From positions 214,256-278,255 of the forward strand of contig NZ_JAIMID010000005.1 in NCBI RefSeq assembly GCF_019966535.1: DNA of 64,000 nucleotides. The letters are read 5' to 3'. The DNA comes from Mesobacterium pallidum. Its GTDB lineage: Bacteria > Pseudomonadota > Alphaproteobacteria > Rhodobacterales > Rhodobacteraceae. The notes under the pieces were generated by a model. That model did no database searches, had not been told where the DNA came from, and worked only from the letters and a program-made list of their open reading frames with translations. Below are positions 1 through 8,334 of this stretch, one piece after another; within the stretch, counting starts at the first letter, position 1; every line of letters begins with the position of its first letter. A program made the translations under genes and the position numbers.

Positions 1-1140
1 CTGCTCGACGCGCTCAGCCAGGGCTGGCTGGCGCCGATGTCGCCCCGCGCCATGGCCGCGAACGGGCCGGGCTTCATGGCCCGTCCCGTGGGCACCGGGC
101 CGTTCATCTTTGACCAATGGACCAAGGGCAAGACGCTGACCATCCGGCGGAATCCCGATTACGCCTGGGGGCCAGAGCTGGCGCAGACGCGCGGCCCCGC
201 CCCGCTGGACGAGATCGAATTCCACTTCCTGCCCGATGACGCGGCGCGCACGGCCGCGCTGCTCGATGGCACGGTGGACATGATCCTTGCGGCCGAACCC
301 TCGGCCTGTGCCGGTCTGCGCGCCGATGGCCGGTTCGACGTGCTGACCTGCCCGATCCGCGGCGTGCCGGTGTCGCTGATGATGAACATCAAGCGCAGCC
401 CGACCGACAGCCTTGCCGTGCGGCAAGCGATCAGCCATGCGCTCGACGTCGATGCGCTGGTGGCCGAGGTGTTCCACGGCGAATTCAAGCGCGCCCACAG
501 CCCGGTGTCGCAGGACACGCTGGGCTATGCGGCGGATGTCGAGGGGATGTATCCCCATGACCTCGCCCGCGCCGCCGCGCTGCTGGAGGCCGAGGGCTGG
601 GCCGCCGGGCCGGACGGGATGCGCAGCAAGGACGGCGTGCCGCTGGCGGTGACCTTCTACGCGCTGCCGGTGAACTTCTACCCCGAGTTCGGGGCCATCG
701 TGACCCGGCAGCTGGCCCGCGTCGGCATCAAGGTGACGGTCGAGCTCTGTTCGCCCCCCGACTGGATCGCCGCCGGGATGGCGGGGGATCACAGCCTGAT
801 CCCGCAGGGCAAATACGCAAGCTCGTCTCAGCTGCTGGGCTTTGTCTACCATTCGCGCAACAGCGGCCCCGGCGCCTATGGCTGGAGCAAGCGCGGCCCC
901 GAGGACGCGCCCCGCATCGACGCGCTGATCGACCAGGCCGAGACCTGCCTTGCCCCCGCCGACTACGTGCCGCTCTTCGAAGAGGTGCAGCGCGAGGTCA
1001 TGCGCAACGCCCTCGCCGTGCCGCTGCATTGCAACACCAACCTCGTGGTGGCGCGCAAGGGGCTGCGCGACCTGCGGTTCGACGCCATCGGGGCCTATCC
1101 GCTGTTCCACGACACCAGCTTTCATCCGACAGGAGCCTGA
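1..1140 (+). CDS. ABC transporter substrate-binding protein, family 5 (peptide/nickel type), C-terminal part
   Basis: The reading frame is open from base 1, so the gene starts left of the window and about 379 C-terminal residues are seen. The GTGPF motif followed by an RNPDYAWG stretch, then the LPDDAARTAALLDG segment, are hallmarks of the family-5 solute-binding proteins that feed Dpp/Opp-type importers. It is a paralogue of the complete binding protein at 13195-14793, which shares GTGPF and RNPDY. The fdrA gene follows 3 bp after its stop, so it is probably in the same transcript and should bring a small ureide or N-carbamoyl compound to the enzymes downstream. The ligand cannot be read from sequence. 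Whether its permeases lie further left is unknown. Confidence 0.9.
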   Translation: MLDALSQGWLAPMSPRAMAANGPGFMARPVGTGPFIFDQWTKGKTLTIRRNPDYAWGPELAQTRGPAPLDEIEFHFLPDDAARTAALLDGTVDMILAAEPSACAGLRADGRFDVLTCPIRGVPVSLMMNIKRSPTDSLAVRQAISHALDVDALVAEVFHGEFKRAHSPVSQDTLGYAADVEGMYPHDLARAAALLEAEGWAAGPDGMRSKDGVPLAVTFYALPVNFYPEFGAIVTRQLARVGIKVTVELCSPPDWIAAGMAGDHSLIPQGKYASSSQLLGFVYHSRNSGPGAYGWSKRGPEDAPRIDALIDQAETCLAPADYVPLFEEVQREVMRNALAVPLHCNTNLVVARKGLRDLRFDAIGAYPLFHDTSFHPTGA

Positions 1141-1143
1141 GCC

Positions 1144-2694
1144 ATGGCGCATCGCGTGATCATCCGGCCCCGTGCCTATTACGACAGCGTCCGCCTGATG
1201 CGGATCTCGCAGGCGCTGCGGGCCGAGCCGGGCGTGACCGAGGCGATGGCGATGATGGCCACGCCCAACAACAAGAAGATCCTCGCCACCTCGGGCCTCC
1301 TGACGGCCGAGGCCGAGGCGGCGCGCCCGGACGACCTGGTCCTGGCACTCGCCGCGACGGATGACGCGGCGGCCGAGGCGGCGGTGGCGGTGGCCTTTGC
1401 CGCGCTGGACGAACGCGCGGGCGGCGACACCGGCGGCGCGCCCCTGCCGCGCACGCTGGATGCCGCCATGGCCGTGCGGCCCGATGCAGGGCTGGTCGTC
1501 ATCTCGGTCCCCGGCGCCAATGCCCCGCGCGAGGCGCGGCGTGCGCTGGACCTGGGCCTCAACGTCCTTTTGTTCAGCGACAATGTGCCCGTGGCGGACG
1601 AACTGGCGCTCAAGCAACATGCGGCCGAGGTCGGGCGCCTTGTCATGGGCCCCGATTGCGGCACCGCGATCATCGGCGGAGCGGCGCTTGGCTTTGCCAA
1701 CGTGGTGCGCCGGGGGCCCGTGGGGGTCGTCGGCGCCTCGGGCACCGGCACGCAGGAGATCACGTCGCTGCTCGACTGGCTGGGCACGGGCGTGAGCCAT
1801 GCCATCGGCACCGGCGGGCGCGACCTGTCGGCGGAAGTAGGCGGGCGCACCGCGCTGGCCGCGCTGGACCTGCTGGCGGCCGATCCGGGGACCGAGGTGA
1901 TCGTGCTGACCTCCAAGCCGCCCGCGGCGGAGGTTGCAGCGCGCGTGCTTGAACATTGCGCAGGGCTGGGCAAGCCGGTGGTGGTGAATTTCGTCGGCAG
2001 CGACCGCAGCGGCAGCGACGGCCGCATCACCTTTGCCCCGACGCTGGCCGGCGCGGCCGAGGCCGCCGCGCGGCTGGCGGGCGGCACCGCCCCCCTGCCC
2101 GCGCTGGACGCCGCCGCCCGCGATGCCTTCCTCGCTGCGGCCCGGGACGGGCGCGCGCCGGGGCAACGCTATTTGCGCGGGCTCTATGCCGGCGGTACCC
2201 TCGCCTACGAGGCGCTGACGCTACTGGGCGACCGGCTGGGGCCGGTGCATTCCAACCTCGCCAAGGGCGCGCTGGCGCTGACGGACCCGTTCCGCAGCAC
2301 CGGCCACACGGTGATCGACCTGGGCGAGGACGCCTATACCGAGGGTCGCGCCCACCCGATGATCGACCCCTACGTGCGCAACCAGCGTATCCTGGCCGAA
2401 GCAGCCGACCCCGAAACCGCGCTGCTGCTGCTGGACGTGGTGATCGGCTACGGTGCCCATGACGATCCGGCGCGCGATCTGGCGCAGACCCTGGCGGCCG
2501 CGCAGGCAACCGCGCGCGACGGCGGGCGCAACCTGCCCGTGATCGTCACCCTCTGCGGCACGACCCGCGACCCGCAGGGCCATGCCGCACAGGCCGCCCA
2601 GCTCGAGACCGCCGGCGCCATCGTCGCCCGCAGCAATGCCGAAGCCGTGGCCCTGGCCGCCGCCGTGATGGAGACCCCAGCCCATGCCGCCTGA
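1144..2694 (+). CDS. fdrA: FdrA-family protein (AllF-like subunit of oxamate/ureide carbamoyltransferase), lacking its C-terminal tail
   Basis: This is a 516-residue protein of the FdrA family, built on a succinyl-CoA-synthetase-like fold. Visible motifs are MMATPNNKK near residue 38, MGPDCG near 168, GASGTGTQE near 197, GTGGRDLSAEVGG just after it, and HPMIDP near 402. In E. coli, FdrA (AllF) together with YlbE (AllG) and YlbF (AllH) forms oxamate carbamoyltransferase, which splits oxalurate to oxamate and carbamoyl phosphate. Here DUF1116 genes follow directly, and carbamate kinase and DUF2877 genes lie 5.6 kb downstream, so the whole set is present. The protein ends about 40 residues before the usual family C-terminus; the missing tail is encoded by the next, overlapping gene. 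The actual carbamoyl acceptor or donor is inferred, not shown. Confidence 0.88.
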   Translation: MAHRVIIRPRAYYDSVRLMRISQALRAEPGVTEAMAMMATPNNKKILATSGLLTAEAEAARPDDLVLALAATDDAAAEAAVAVAFAALDERAGGDTGGAPLPRTLDAAMAVRPDAGLVVISVPGANAPREARRALDLGLNVLLFSDNVPVADELALKQHAAEVGRLVMGPDCGTAIIGGAALGFANVVRRGPVGVVGASGTGTQEITSLLDWLGTGVSHAIGTGGRDLSAEVGGRTALAALDLLAADPGTEVIVLTSKPPAAEVAARVLEHCAGLGKPVVVNFVGSDRSGSDGRITFAPTLAGAAEAAARLAGGTAPLPALDAAARDAFLAAARDGRAPGQRYLRGLYAGGTLAYEALTLLGDRLGPVHSNLAKGALALTDPFRSTGHTVIDLGEDAYTEGRAHPMIDPYVRNQRILAEAADPETALLLLDVVIGYGAHDDPARDLAQTLAAAQATARDGGRNLPVIVTLCGTTRDPQGHAAQAAQLETAGAIVARSNAEAVALAAAVMETPAHAA

Positions 2695-2854
2695 AAACCC
2701 GCTGCTGACCGAAGCCCCCGTCGTCATCAACCTCGGCCTCGACCTCTTCGCCGAGGCGCTGGCACAGCAATCCGTGCCCTGCGTGCAAGTGCGCTGGACG
2801 CCGCCACCGCCCACCGATGACGACCTTCTGACCCTGCTCGACGACCTGCTTTAA
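2684..2854 (+). CDS. Detached C-terminal segment of FdrA, 56 residues
   Basis: A short ATG-initiated frame overlaps the last 11 bp of fdrA in another frame and ends 14 bp before the first DUF1116 gene. Its product starts MPPENPLLTEAP, then has VVINLGLDLFAEALAQQ and VQVRWTPP. As I recall the E. coli FdrA sequence, its final ~45 residues contain a matching VINIGLRSFALEL segment followed by a QWSPVAGG segment. So this looks like the family's own C-terminal module made as a separate polypeptide. Overlapping stop and start suggest translational coupling. A single-base sequencing error joining the two frames is the main alternative; 516 plus 56 residues is close to the 555 of E. coli FdrA. Confidence 0.8.
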   Translation: MPPENPLLTEAPVVINLGLDLFAEALAQQSVPCVQVRWTPPPPTDDDLLTLLDDLL

Positions 2855-2868
2855 AGACCGGAGCCCCC

Positions 2869-4125
2869 ATGTCTTCCCTCAAAACCCGTATCGAAGCGGC
2901 CAATGACCGCGCCTTTGACATCCTGCGCGGCGGCAAGCCCCGCCTTGTGGGCGTCGCTCCGGCGCTCGAGGTGGTGCCCGGCATGGCGCCGAACCTGATC
3001 CTGCATTCCGCCCCCGCGATCGACTGGGCCGACATGTCGGGCCCGCACCGCAACGGCATCATCGGCGCCGCGCTCTGGGAAGGGCTGGCCGCGACCCCCG
3101 AAGAAGCCGAAGCCAAGCTCGCCTCGGGCGAGATCCGCACCGCCCCCTGCCACCACCACGACACCGTGGGCGCGGGGGCCGGGATCACCTCGGCCTCGAC
3201 GCCGATGCTGATCGTCGAGAACGAGTCCTACGGCACCCGCGCCTTCAGCTGCATTTCCGAAGGCGGCGGGCTGCGGCTGCTGAAATGGGGCGCCTGGAGC
3301 CCCGAGGTGCTGGAGAACCTGACCTGGCAGGCCAAGGTCTTTGCCCCGATCCTCGATGCGGCGCTGCAGGCCTCTGGGCCGATCGACCTCAAGCTGATCA
3401 TCTCGCGCGCGGTCGAGATGGGCGATGAATGCCACAACCGGTCCGTCGCGGCGACGGCGCTGTTCCTGCGCCAGATCTACGGCGCGCTGGTCGCGCTGGA
3501 CATGCCCAAGGAGGACGTGCGCGCGTCGATCAAGTTCCTGGTGGAAAGCGAACATTTCCTGCTGCACGGGATCATGGCGGCGGCCAAGTCCATGCTGATG
3601 GCGGCCGAGGGGATCGAGTATTGCACGCTGGTCACGGCCATGGCGCGCAATGGCGTCAATTTCGGCATCAAGGTCTCGGGGCTGGGGGACCGTTGGTTCA
3701 CCGCGCCCGCCAACCCGGTACGGGGGCTGTTCTTCCGCGCCGAATGGTCCGACGCGGATGCCGCGCCCGACCTGGGCGACAGCTCGATCACCGAAACCGT
3801 GGGGCTTGGCGGCTTTATCCAGCCCTGCGCGCCGACGGTGACGCAATACGTGCAGGGCTCGGTCGCGCAGGCCATCGCCAACACCCGCGACATGGCCGAG
3901 ATCTGCCACGGCTCCAACCCCGATGTGCGCATCCCGGCGATGGATTTCGCGCCCGGCCCGCTGGGCATCGACATCCGCAAGGTGGTCAAGACCGGCATTA
4001 CGCCGCTGCTCGACACAGCGATCACGCACCGTGACGGCGGGCTGATCGGCGCGGGCGAGGTCAACGCGCCGATGGGCTGCTTTGCCGATGCGCTCAAGGC
4101 GTTCGGAGAGAAATATGCCGGCTGA
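2869..4125 (+). CDS. DUF1116 family protein (YlbE/AllG-like), copy 1
   Basis: A 418-residue DUF1116 protein. In E. coli the DUF1116 protein YlbE (AllG) is one of three subunits needed for oxamate carbamoyltransferase activity. The conserved EMGDECHNR motif is near residue 183, LGDRWFTAPAN near 275 and IDIRKVVKTGITP near 365, followed by a DTAITHRDGGLIGAG stretch. It starts 14 bp after the FdrA tail gene, and its last 11 bp overlap the start of a second DUF1116 gene, so the three are co-translated. Two DUF1116 copies in tandem may form a heteromer or serve two related substrates. The family assignment is firm; the reaction is inferred from gene company. Confidence 0.9.
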   Translation: MSSLKTRIEAANDRAFDILRGGKPRLVGVAPALEVVPGMAPNLILHSAPAIDWADMSGPHRNGIIGAALWEGLAATPEEAEAKLASGEIRTAPCHHHDTVGAGAGITSASTPMLIVENESYGTRAFSCISEGGGLRLLKWGAWSPEVLENLTWQAKVFAPILDAALQASGPIDLKLIISRAVEMGDECHNRSVAATALFLRQIYGALVALDMPKEDVRASIKFLVESEHFLLHGIMAAAKSMLMAAEGIEYCTLVTAMARNGVNFGIKVSGLGDRWFTAPANPVRGLFFRAEWSDADAAPDLGDSSITETVGLGGFIQPCAPTVTQYVQGSVAQAIANTRDMAEICHGSNPDVRIPAMDFAPGPLGIDIRKVVKTGITPLLDTAITHRDGGLIGAGEVNAPMGCFADALKAFGEKYAG

Positions 4126-5380
4126 CACGATCAAGGCGCGGATCGCGGCGGCCAATGCCGCGGCGCTGGCGCGGCTCACCGCGTCGCAGCCGGTCTGGAC
4201 CGATGTGCGCCCCGCGCTCGAGGTGCTGCCGGGCATGACGCGCGAGACCGTGCTGCATGCCGGCCCGCCCATCGCCTGGGCCGACATGTGCGGCCCGCAG
4301 AAGATGGGCGTGGTGCAGGCCGTGCTGCACGAAGGGCTGGCCGAAACCGAGGCCGAGGCCGAGGCCCGCATCCTCGCCGGCGAGATCACCGTCGCGCCAT
4401 GCCATGAATACGACGCCACGGGCGGGATGGCCGGGATCACCTCGGCCTCGAGCCCGATGGCGGTGGTGCATGACGCGGTGCATGGCGTCACGGGCTATTC
4501 GCAGCTGTTCCAGGGACCGGCGGCGGGTCTTCAGGACCGCGCGCTTTACCATGCCGAGGCGCGCAAGCGCTGGCGCTGGCTCGAAGAGGTCGCGGGCCCC
4601 GTGCTGGGCGCGGCCGTGCGCAGCGGTCCGGGCATTCCGGTCAAGCCGCTGATGGCGCGCAGCCTCGAGATGGGCGACGAATGCCACAACCGCAACGCCG
4701 CCGCCACGGCGCTGCTGCTAAACGCGCTGATCCTGCCGCTTTGCGACACCTGCGACGACCCGGACCGGCTGGCCGCCGTGCTGCGCTATTTCCACGAGAA
4801 CGAACAGGTCGCGCTGGTGCTGTCCATGGCGGCGGCCAAGGCGATGACGCTGGCGATCTCGGGCCTGCCCGATTGCAGCCTGGTCACGACCATGTGCCGC
4901 AACGGTGTCGACTTCGGCATCCGCGTCTCGGCGTTGGGGGATCGCTGGTTCACCGCGCCTGCCAATCGCATCGAGGGCCTGTACTTCTCTTCGGAATGGA
5001 CCGACCAAGATGCAGTGCCCGATATCGGAGACAGTGCGATCATGGAGACCATCGGCCTTGGCGGCCATGCGCAGGCCGCCGCCCCGGCCCTGCAACATTT
5101 CGTCGGCGGCAGTTTCGACCGCGCCAGTGCGGTCGTGCGCCAGATGGCGCAGATCACCGAAGGACCGATCGACGGCTTTCGCATCGCGCCGATGGATTTC
5201 GCCGGCATTCCCGCCGGCATCGACATCCGCAAGGTGGTGCAGACCGGCATCGCGCCGGTGATCGACACCGCCATCGCCCACCGCCAGGGCGGCGTGATCG
5301 GCGCCGGGCAGACCACCGCCCCGCGCGAGTGTTTCTCCGGGGCGCTGCGCGCCTTCGGGGCGGCATTGGCAAAGGGATGA
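4115..5380 (+). CDS. DUF1116 family protein (YlbE/AllG-like), copy 2
   Basis: A 421-residue paralogue of the preceding gene. The start at 4115 is chosen because a GGAGAG ribosome-binding sequence sits just before it (4107-4112) and the protein then aligns with copy 1 (TIKARIAAAN against SLKTRIEAAN). A longer in-frame start at 4082 would add 11 unrelated residues. The same signature motifs are present: EMGDECHNR near residue 186, LGDRWFTAPAN, and IDIRKVVQTGIAP with DTAIAHRQGGVIGAG near the end. The gene overlaps copy 1 by 11 bp and the next ATPase gene by 4 bp (ATGA). The two copies have clearly diverged, so they are not a recent duplication. Confidence 0.9.
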   Translation: MPADTIKARIAAANAAALARLTASQPVWTDVRPALEVLPGMTRETVLHAGPPIAWADMCGPQKMGVVQAVLHEGLAETEAEAEARILAGEITVAPCHEYDATGGMAGITSASSPMAVVHDAVHGVTGYSQLFQGPAAGLQDRALYHAEARKRWRWLEEVAGPVLGAAVRSGPGIPVKPLMARSLEMGDECHNRNAAATALLLNALILPLCDTCDDPDRLAAVLRYFHENEQVALVLSMAAAKAMTLAISGLPDCSLVTTMCRNGVDFGIRVSALGDRWFTAPANRIEGLYFSSEWTDQDAVPDIGDSAIMETIGLGGHAQAAAPALQHFVGGSFDRASAVVRQMAQITEGPIDGFRIAPMDFAGIPAGIDIRKVVQTGIAPVIDTAIAHRQGGVIGAGQTTAPRECFSGALRAFGAALAKG

Positions 5381-6387
5381 CGCGCATGGAGCCGCTGCTG
5401 AGCGTCCGCAACCTCGACGTGGCATTCGACACCGCCACGGGGCCGGTGCGCGCCGTGCGCGGGCTGTCGTTCGACGTCGGCCGGGGCGAGATCGTGGCGC
5501 TGGTCGGCGAATCCGGCTCGGGCAAGTCGAACGCCGTGCTGGGGGTGCTCGACCTCGTGCGCGCACCGGGGCGGCGCACCTGCGACAGTATCCTGTTCGA
5601 CGGGCAGGAACTGGTCGGAATGCCCGCGCGACAGATGCGGCGCATCCGGGGCGGGCGGATCGGCATGATCTTCCAGGACCCGATGACCGCGCTCAACCCG
5701 CTGATCCCCGTGGGGCGGCAACTGATTGACCTCGCGCGCGACCACCTCGGCCTCGACCGGGCCGCCGCGCGGACCCGTGCGCTGAGCATCCTGGCCCGCG
5801 TCGGCATCACCGCGCCCGAAGAGCGGATGAAAAGCTATCCGCACCAGATGTCCGGCGGCATCCGCCAGCGGGTCATGATCGCCATGGCGCTGATCTGCGA
5901 GCCCGACCTGCTGATCGCGGACGAACCGACCACCGCGCTTGACGTCACGATCCAGGCCCAGATCATCGAGCTGGTCAAGGAATTGCAGGCCGAGTTCGGG
6001 CTGTCGATCATCTGGATCACCCATGACCTGGGCGTGGTCGCCACCCTGGCCGATCGCGTGATCGTCATGTACGGCGGCCGCGAGATCGAGACGGGCAGCG
6101 CCGATGATGTGTTCAACCGCACCGGCCACCCCTATACGCAGGCGCTTCTGGACTCGATGCCGCGCATCGACGCGCCCGAAGAGGCCGAGCTGCGCGCCCT
6201 GCCCTCGGGCCGGCTGACCAGCGACGACAGCGGCGGCTGCGCCTTCAGCGAACGCTGCCCGCGGGTCTTTGACCGCTGCCGGGTCGAGGCGCCGCCCTTC
6301 GCGACCCTGGCCCCGGCCCACCAGGCGCGCTGCTGGCTGCCGGTCGACACCCTCGCCTCGGAAGACGTTCCCGGAGCCTCGCAATGA
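5377..6387 (+). CDS. Dipeptide/oligopeptide-type ABC transporter ATPase (DppD-like)
   Basis: This 336-residue cytoplasmic ATPase powers a family-5 ABC importer. It has Walker A GESGSGKS near residue 43, a Q-loop in [10 protein letters not shown], the signature SGGIRQR, Walker [13 protein letters not shown] and a THDLG switch histidine. The C-terminal cysteine-bearing tail ([14 protein letters not shown]) is typical of the DppD/OppD group. The start at 5377 uses an ATGA overlap with the DUF1116 gene; a second ATG at 5386 is possible. No permease genes occur on this strand in the window. The likely membrane partners are the permeases at 11416-13182, or genes left of the window. Confidence 0.92.
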   Translation: MTRMEPLLSVRNLDVAFDTATGPVRAVRGLSFDVGRGEIVALVGESGSGKSNAVLGVLDLVRAPGRRTCDSILFDGQELVGMPARQMRRIRGGRIGMIFQDPMTALNPLIPVGRQLIDLARDHLGLDRAAARTRALSILARVGITAPEERMKSYPHQMSGGIRQRVMIAMALICEPDLLIADEPTTALDVTIQAQIIELVKELQAEFGLSIIWITHDLGVVATLADRVIVMYGGREIETGSADDVFNRTGHPYTQALLDSMPRIDAPEEAELRALPSGRLTSDDSGGCAFSERCPRVFDRCRVEAPPFATLAPAHQARCWLPVDTLASEDVPGASQ

Positions 6388-7370
6388 CGACACAGACCCA
6401 GGACAGCCTGATCGAGGTGCGCGACCTCGAGGTGCATTTCAACGTGGGCAGCGGCACGCTGGGCTCGGGCAATGCCCGGCGGCTGCGCGCCGTGGACGGC
6501 GTGACCTTCGACATCCTGCGCGGCGAGACGCTGGGGCTGGTGGGCGAGAGCGGCTGCGGCAAATCCACCGTCGGCCGGGCCCTGCTGCGCCTGACCGACC
6601 CGACGGCGGGCCGGGTGCTGTTCGATGGGCAGGACATGGGCCGCCTTGGCCGCACCGCGCTGCGCAAGATGCGGCGGCACATGCAGATGGTCTACCAGGA
6701 CCCCTATGCCTCGCTCAATCCGCGCATGACCATCGGCGACATCGTGGGCGAGCCGCTGACCGTCCACGGCATCGCAAAGGGCGCAGAGCGGGAGCGGCGC
6801 GTGGCCGACCTGCTCGAGCTTGTGGGCCTCGATGCCAGCGCCATGACCCGCTATCCGCACGAGTTCTCGGGCGGGCAGCGCCAGCGCGTCGGCATCGCCC
6901 GTGCCCTCGCGGTCGAGCCGGATTTCTTCGTGCTCGACGAATCCATCTCGGCGCTCGACGTGTCGATCCAGGCGCAGATCATCAACCTTCTCAAGCGGTT
7001 GCAGCGCGAACGGGAGCTGACGTACCTCTTCATCTCGCACGACATGGCCGTGGTGCGGCACATGTCGGACCGGGTCGCGGTGATGTACCTGGGCGCGATC
7101 GTGGAACTCGCGGACAGCCGCCGCATCTACGAGGCGCCGCGCCATCCCTATACCAAGGCGCTGCTCAAGGCCGTGCCCGTGCCGCGTGTCGAAGGTGGCA
7201 AGAAAGCCACCATCGAAGGCATCAAGGGAGAACTGTCCAGCCCGCTCGAGAAGGCCACCGGCTGCCGGTTCCGCAGCCGCTGCCCGCTGGCCGAGGCGCG
7301 CTGCCACACCGAGGTGCCGCTGCTGCGCGCCGTGGAAAAGGGGCACCTGACGGCCTGCCACCTGGCATGA
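6384..7370 (+). CDS. Dipeptide/oligopeptide-type ABC transporter ATPase (DppF-like)
   Basis: This 328-residue second ATPase pairs with the preceding one, overlapping it by 4 bp (ATGA at 6384). Motifs are Walker A GESGCGKS, Q-loop YQDPYASLNP, signature SGGQRQR, Walker B FFVLDESISALD and an ISHDMAV switch. The Walker B run DESISALD, in place of the common DEPTSALD, is frequent in the DppF/OppF group. The C-terminal RFRSRCPLAEARC zinc-like tail is also typical. It ends the plus-strand operon; the IclR gene converges 32 bp further on. Confidence 0.92.
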   Translation: MTTQTQDSLIEVRDLEVHFNVGSGTLGSGNARRLRAVDGVTFDILRGETLGLVGESGCGKSTVGRALLRLTDPTAGRVLFDGQDMGRLGRTALRKMRRHMQMVYQDPYASLNPRMTIGDIVGEPLTVHGIAKGAERERRVADLLELVGLDASAMTRYPHEFSGGQRQRVGIARALAVEPDFFVLDESISALDVSIQAQIINLLKRLQRERELTYLFISHDMAVVRHMSDRVAVMYLGAIVELADSRRIYEAPRHPYTKALLKAVPVPRVEGGKKATIEGIKGELSSPLEKATGCRFRSRCPLAEARCHTEVPLLRAVEKGHLTACHLA

Positions 7371-7402
7371 CCGTCCAGGGCCCCCGCCCCGGTCCGCACG
7401 GC

Positions 7403-8197
7403 CTAGATCAGCGCGCGGGAAATGTCCTTGGCGGCTTGGCTCATCTCGGGGAAGACGGTCGACATGACGTCTTCCATCGTCTTGACGCCGACGTAGGTAT
7501 AGGTCGCGAAACAGCCCTGCACCGCGCCTTCCTTGTCAAAGACCGGCACGGCCAGCGACCGGATGCCGGTCTGCATTTCCTGGTCGACGATGGCATAGCC
7601 CTGCTCGGCGATGCGCCCCAGTTCGGCTTTCAGCGCCTCCATGGTCTTGAGGCTTCGTTCGTTCTGCGGCGTCAGCGTCATGCCCGCCAGCACCGCATCG
7701 CGCACCTCGGGGTCCGACATCGCCAGGATGCAGCGCCCGGACGAGGAGAACGTCAGACCAAAGCGCCGACCCACCGACAGCGCCGGCGAATCGAAGGCAT
7801 CGGTATTCGCCGCCGCCAGGTGGATCACATGCTGATGGTCCCGGATCGCCAGCGCCACCGGGTAGCCGGTCTTGTCGCGGATGCGGTTCAGGTAGAACTG
7901 CGCCTTCTCGTTCAGCGGGATCGAGGCAAGGTAGGAATAGCCCAGGTCCATCACCTTGGGCATCAGCCGGAACAGCCGGCCGGTCTGCTCGACGAACCCC
8001 AGCTCGGCCAGGGTCAGCAGGTAGCGGCGGGCGCCGGCCCGGTCCATGCCGGTCTTCTCGGCCACCTGGGTCAGCGTCATCTCGGGGTCGATCCGGTCGA
8101 AGGCCTGGATGATGTTCAACCCATGGACCAGAGAGCCGACCAGGGTCTTCGGCTTCTTGTCGCTTTCGGCGTCGTCGAGTGTTGCGGCCTTGGTCAA
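7403..8197 (-). CDS. IclR-family transcriptional regulator
   Basis: A 264-residue regulator with an N-terminal winged helix (about residues 20-85, containing TLTQVAEKTGMDRAGARRYLLTL) and a C-terminal effector domain ending near GVKTMEDVMSTVFPEM, as in the PcaR/PobR branch of IclR. The start chosen is a TTG at 8197 preceded by a GGGGG ribosome-binding run; an upstream in-frame TTG at 8263 has no such signal. It lies between the two halves of the FdrA/DUF1116/carbamate kinase set and is divergent from the kinase. An identical 15-bp motif lies upstream of the kinase and of the binding-protein operon at 14.8 kb. It is therefore the likely regulator of the module, with a ureide intermediate as probable effector (inference). 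Confidence 0.88.
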   Translation of the reverse strand: MTKAATLDDAESDKKPKTLVGSLVHGLNIIQAFDRIDPEMTLTQVAEKTGMDRAGARRYLLTLAELGFVEQTGRLFRLMPKVMDLGYSYLASIPLNEKAQFYLNRIRDKTGYPVALAIRDHQHVIHLAAANTDAFDSPALSVGRRFGLTFSSSGRCILAMSDPEVRDAVLAGMTLTPQNERSLKTMEALKAELGRIAEQGYAIVDQEMQTGIRSLAVPVFDKEGAVQGCFATYTYVGVKTMEDVMSTVFPEMSQAAKDISRALI

Positions 8198-8278
8198 TAT
8201 CGGTCCCCCGGTTTTCTGAAATCGTGTGGTCGCGGCGCGACCATCCGTACCATAACAACCCAATCAAGAAAAACTAGT

Positions 8279-8301
8279 GTGCATAATGTGAACATTTGCA
8301 C
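8279..8301. promoter_or_regulatory. Putative IclR operator upstream of carbamate kinase
   Basis: The 15-mer TAATGTGAACATTTG (8284-8298) contains the inverted repeat AATGT-N2-ACATT and is flanked by GTGCA and TGCAC, giving a 23-bp imperfect palindrome. The same 15-mer occurs at 14837-14851 before the family-5 binding protein gene. It lies in the gap between the divergent IclR and carbamate kinase genes, where an autoregulatory operator is expected. Confidence 0.6.
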
Positions 8302-8334
8302 CTGCGGCATGAAAAACCGCGTCGGAGATCAGGA

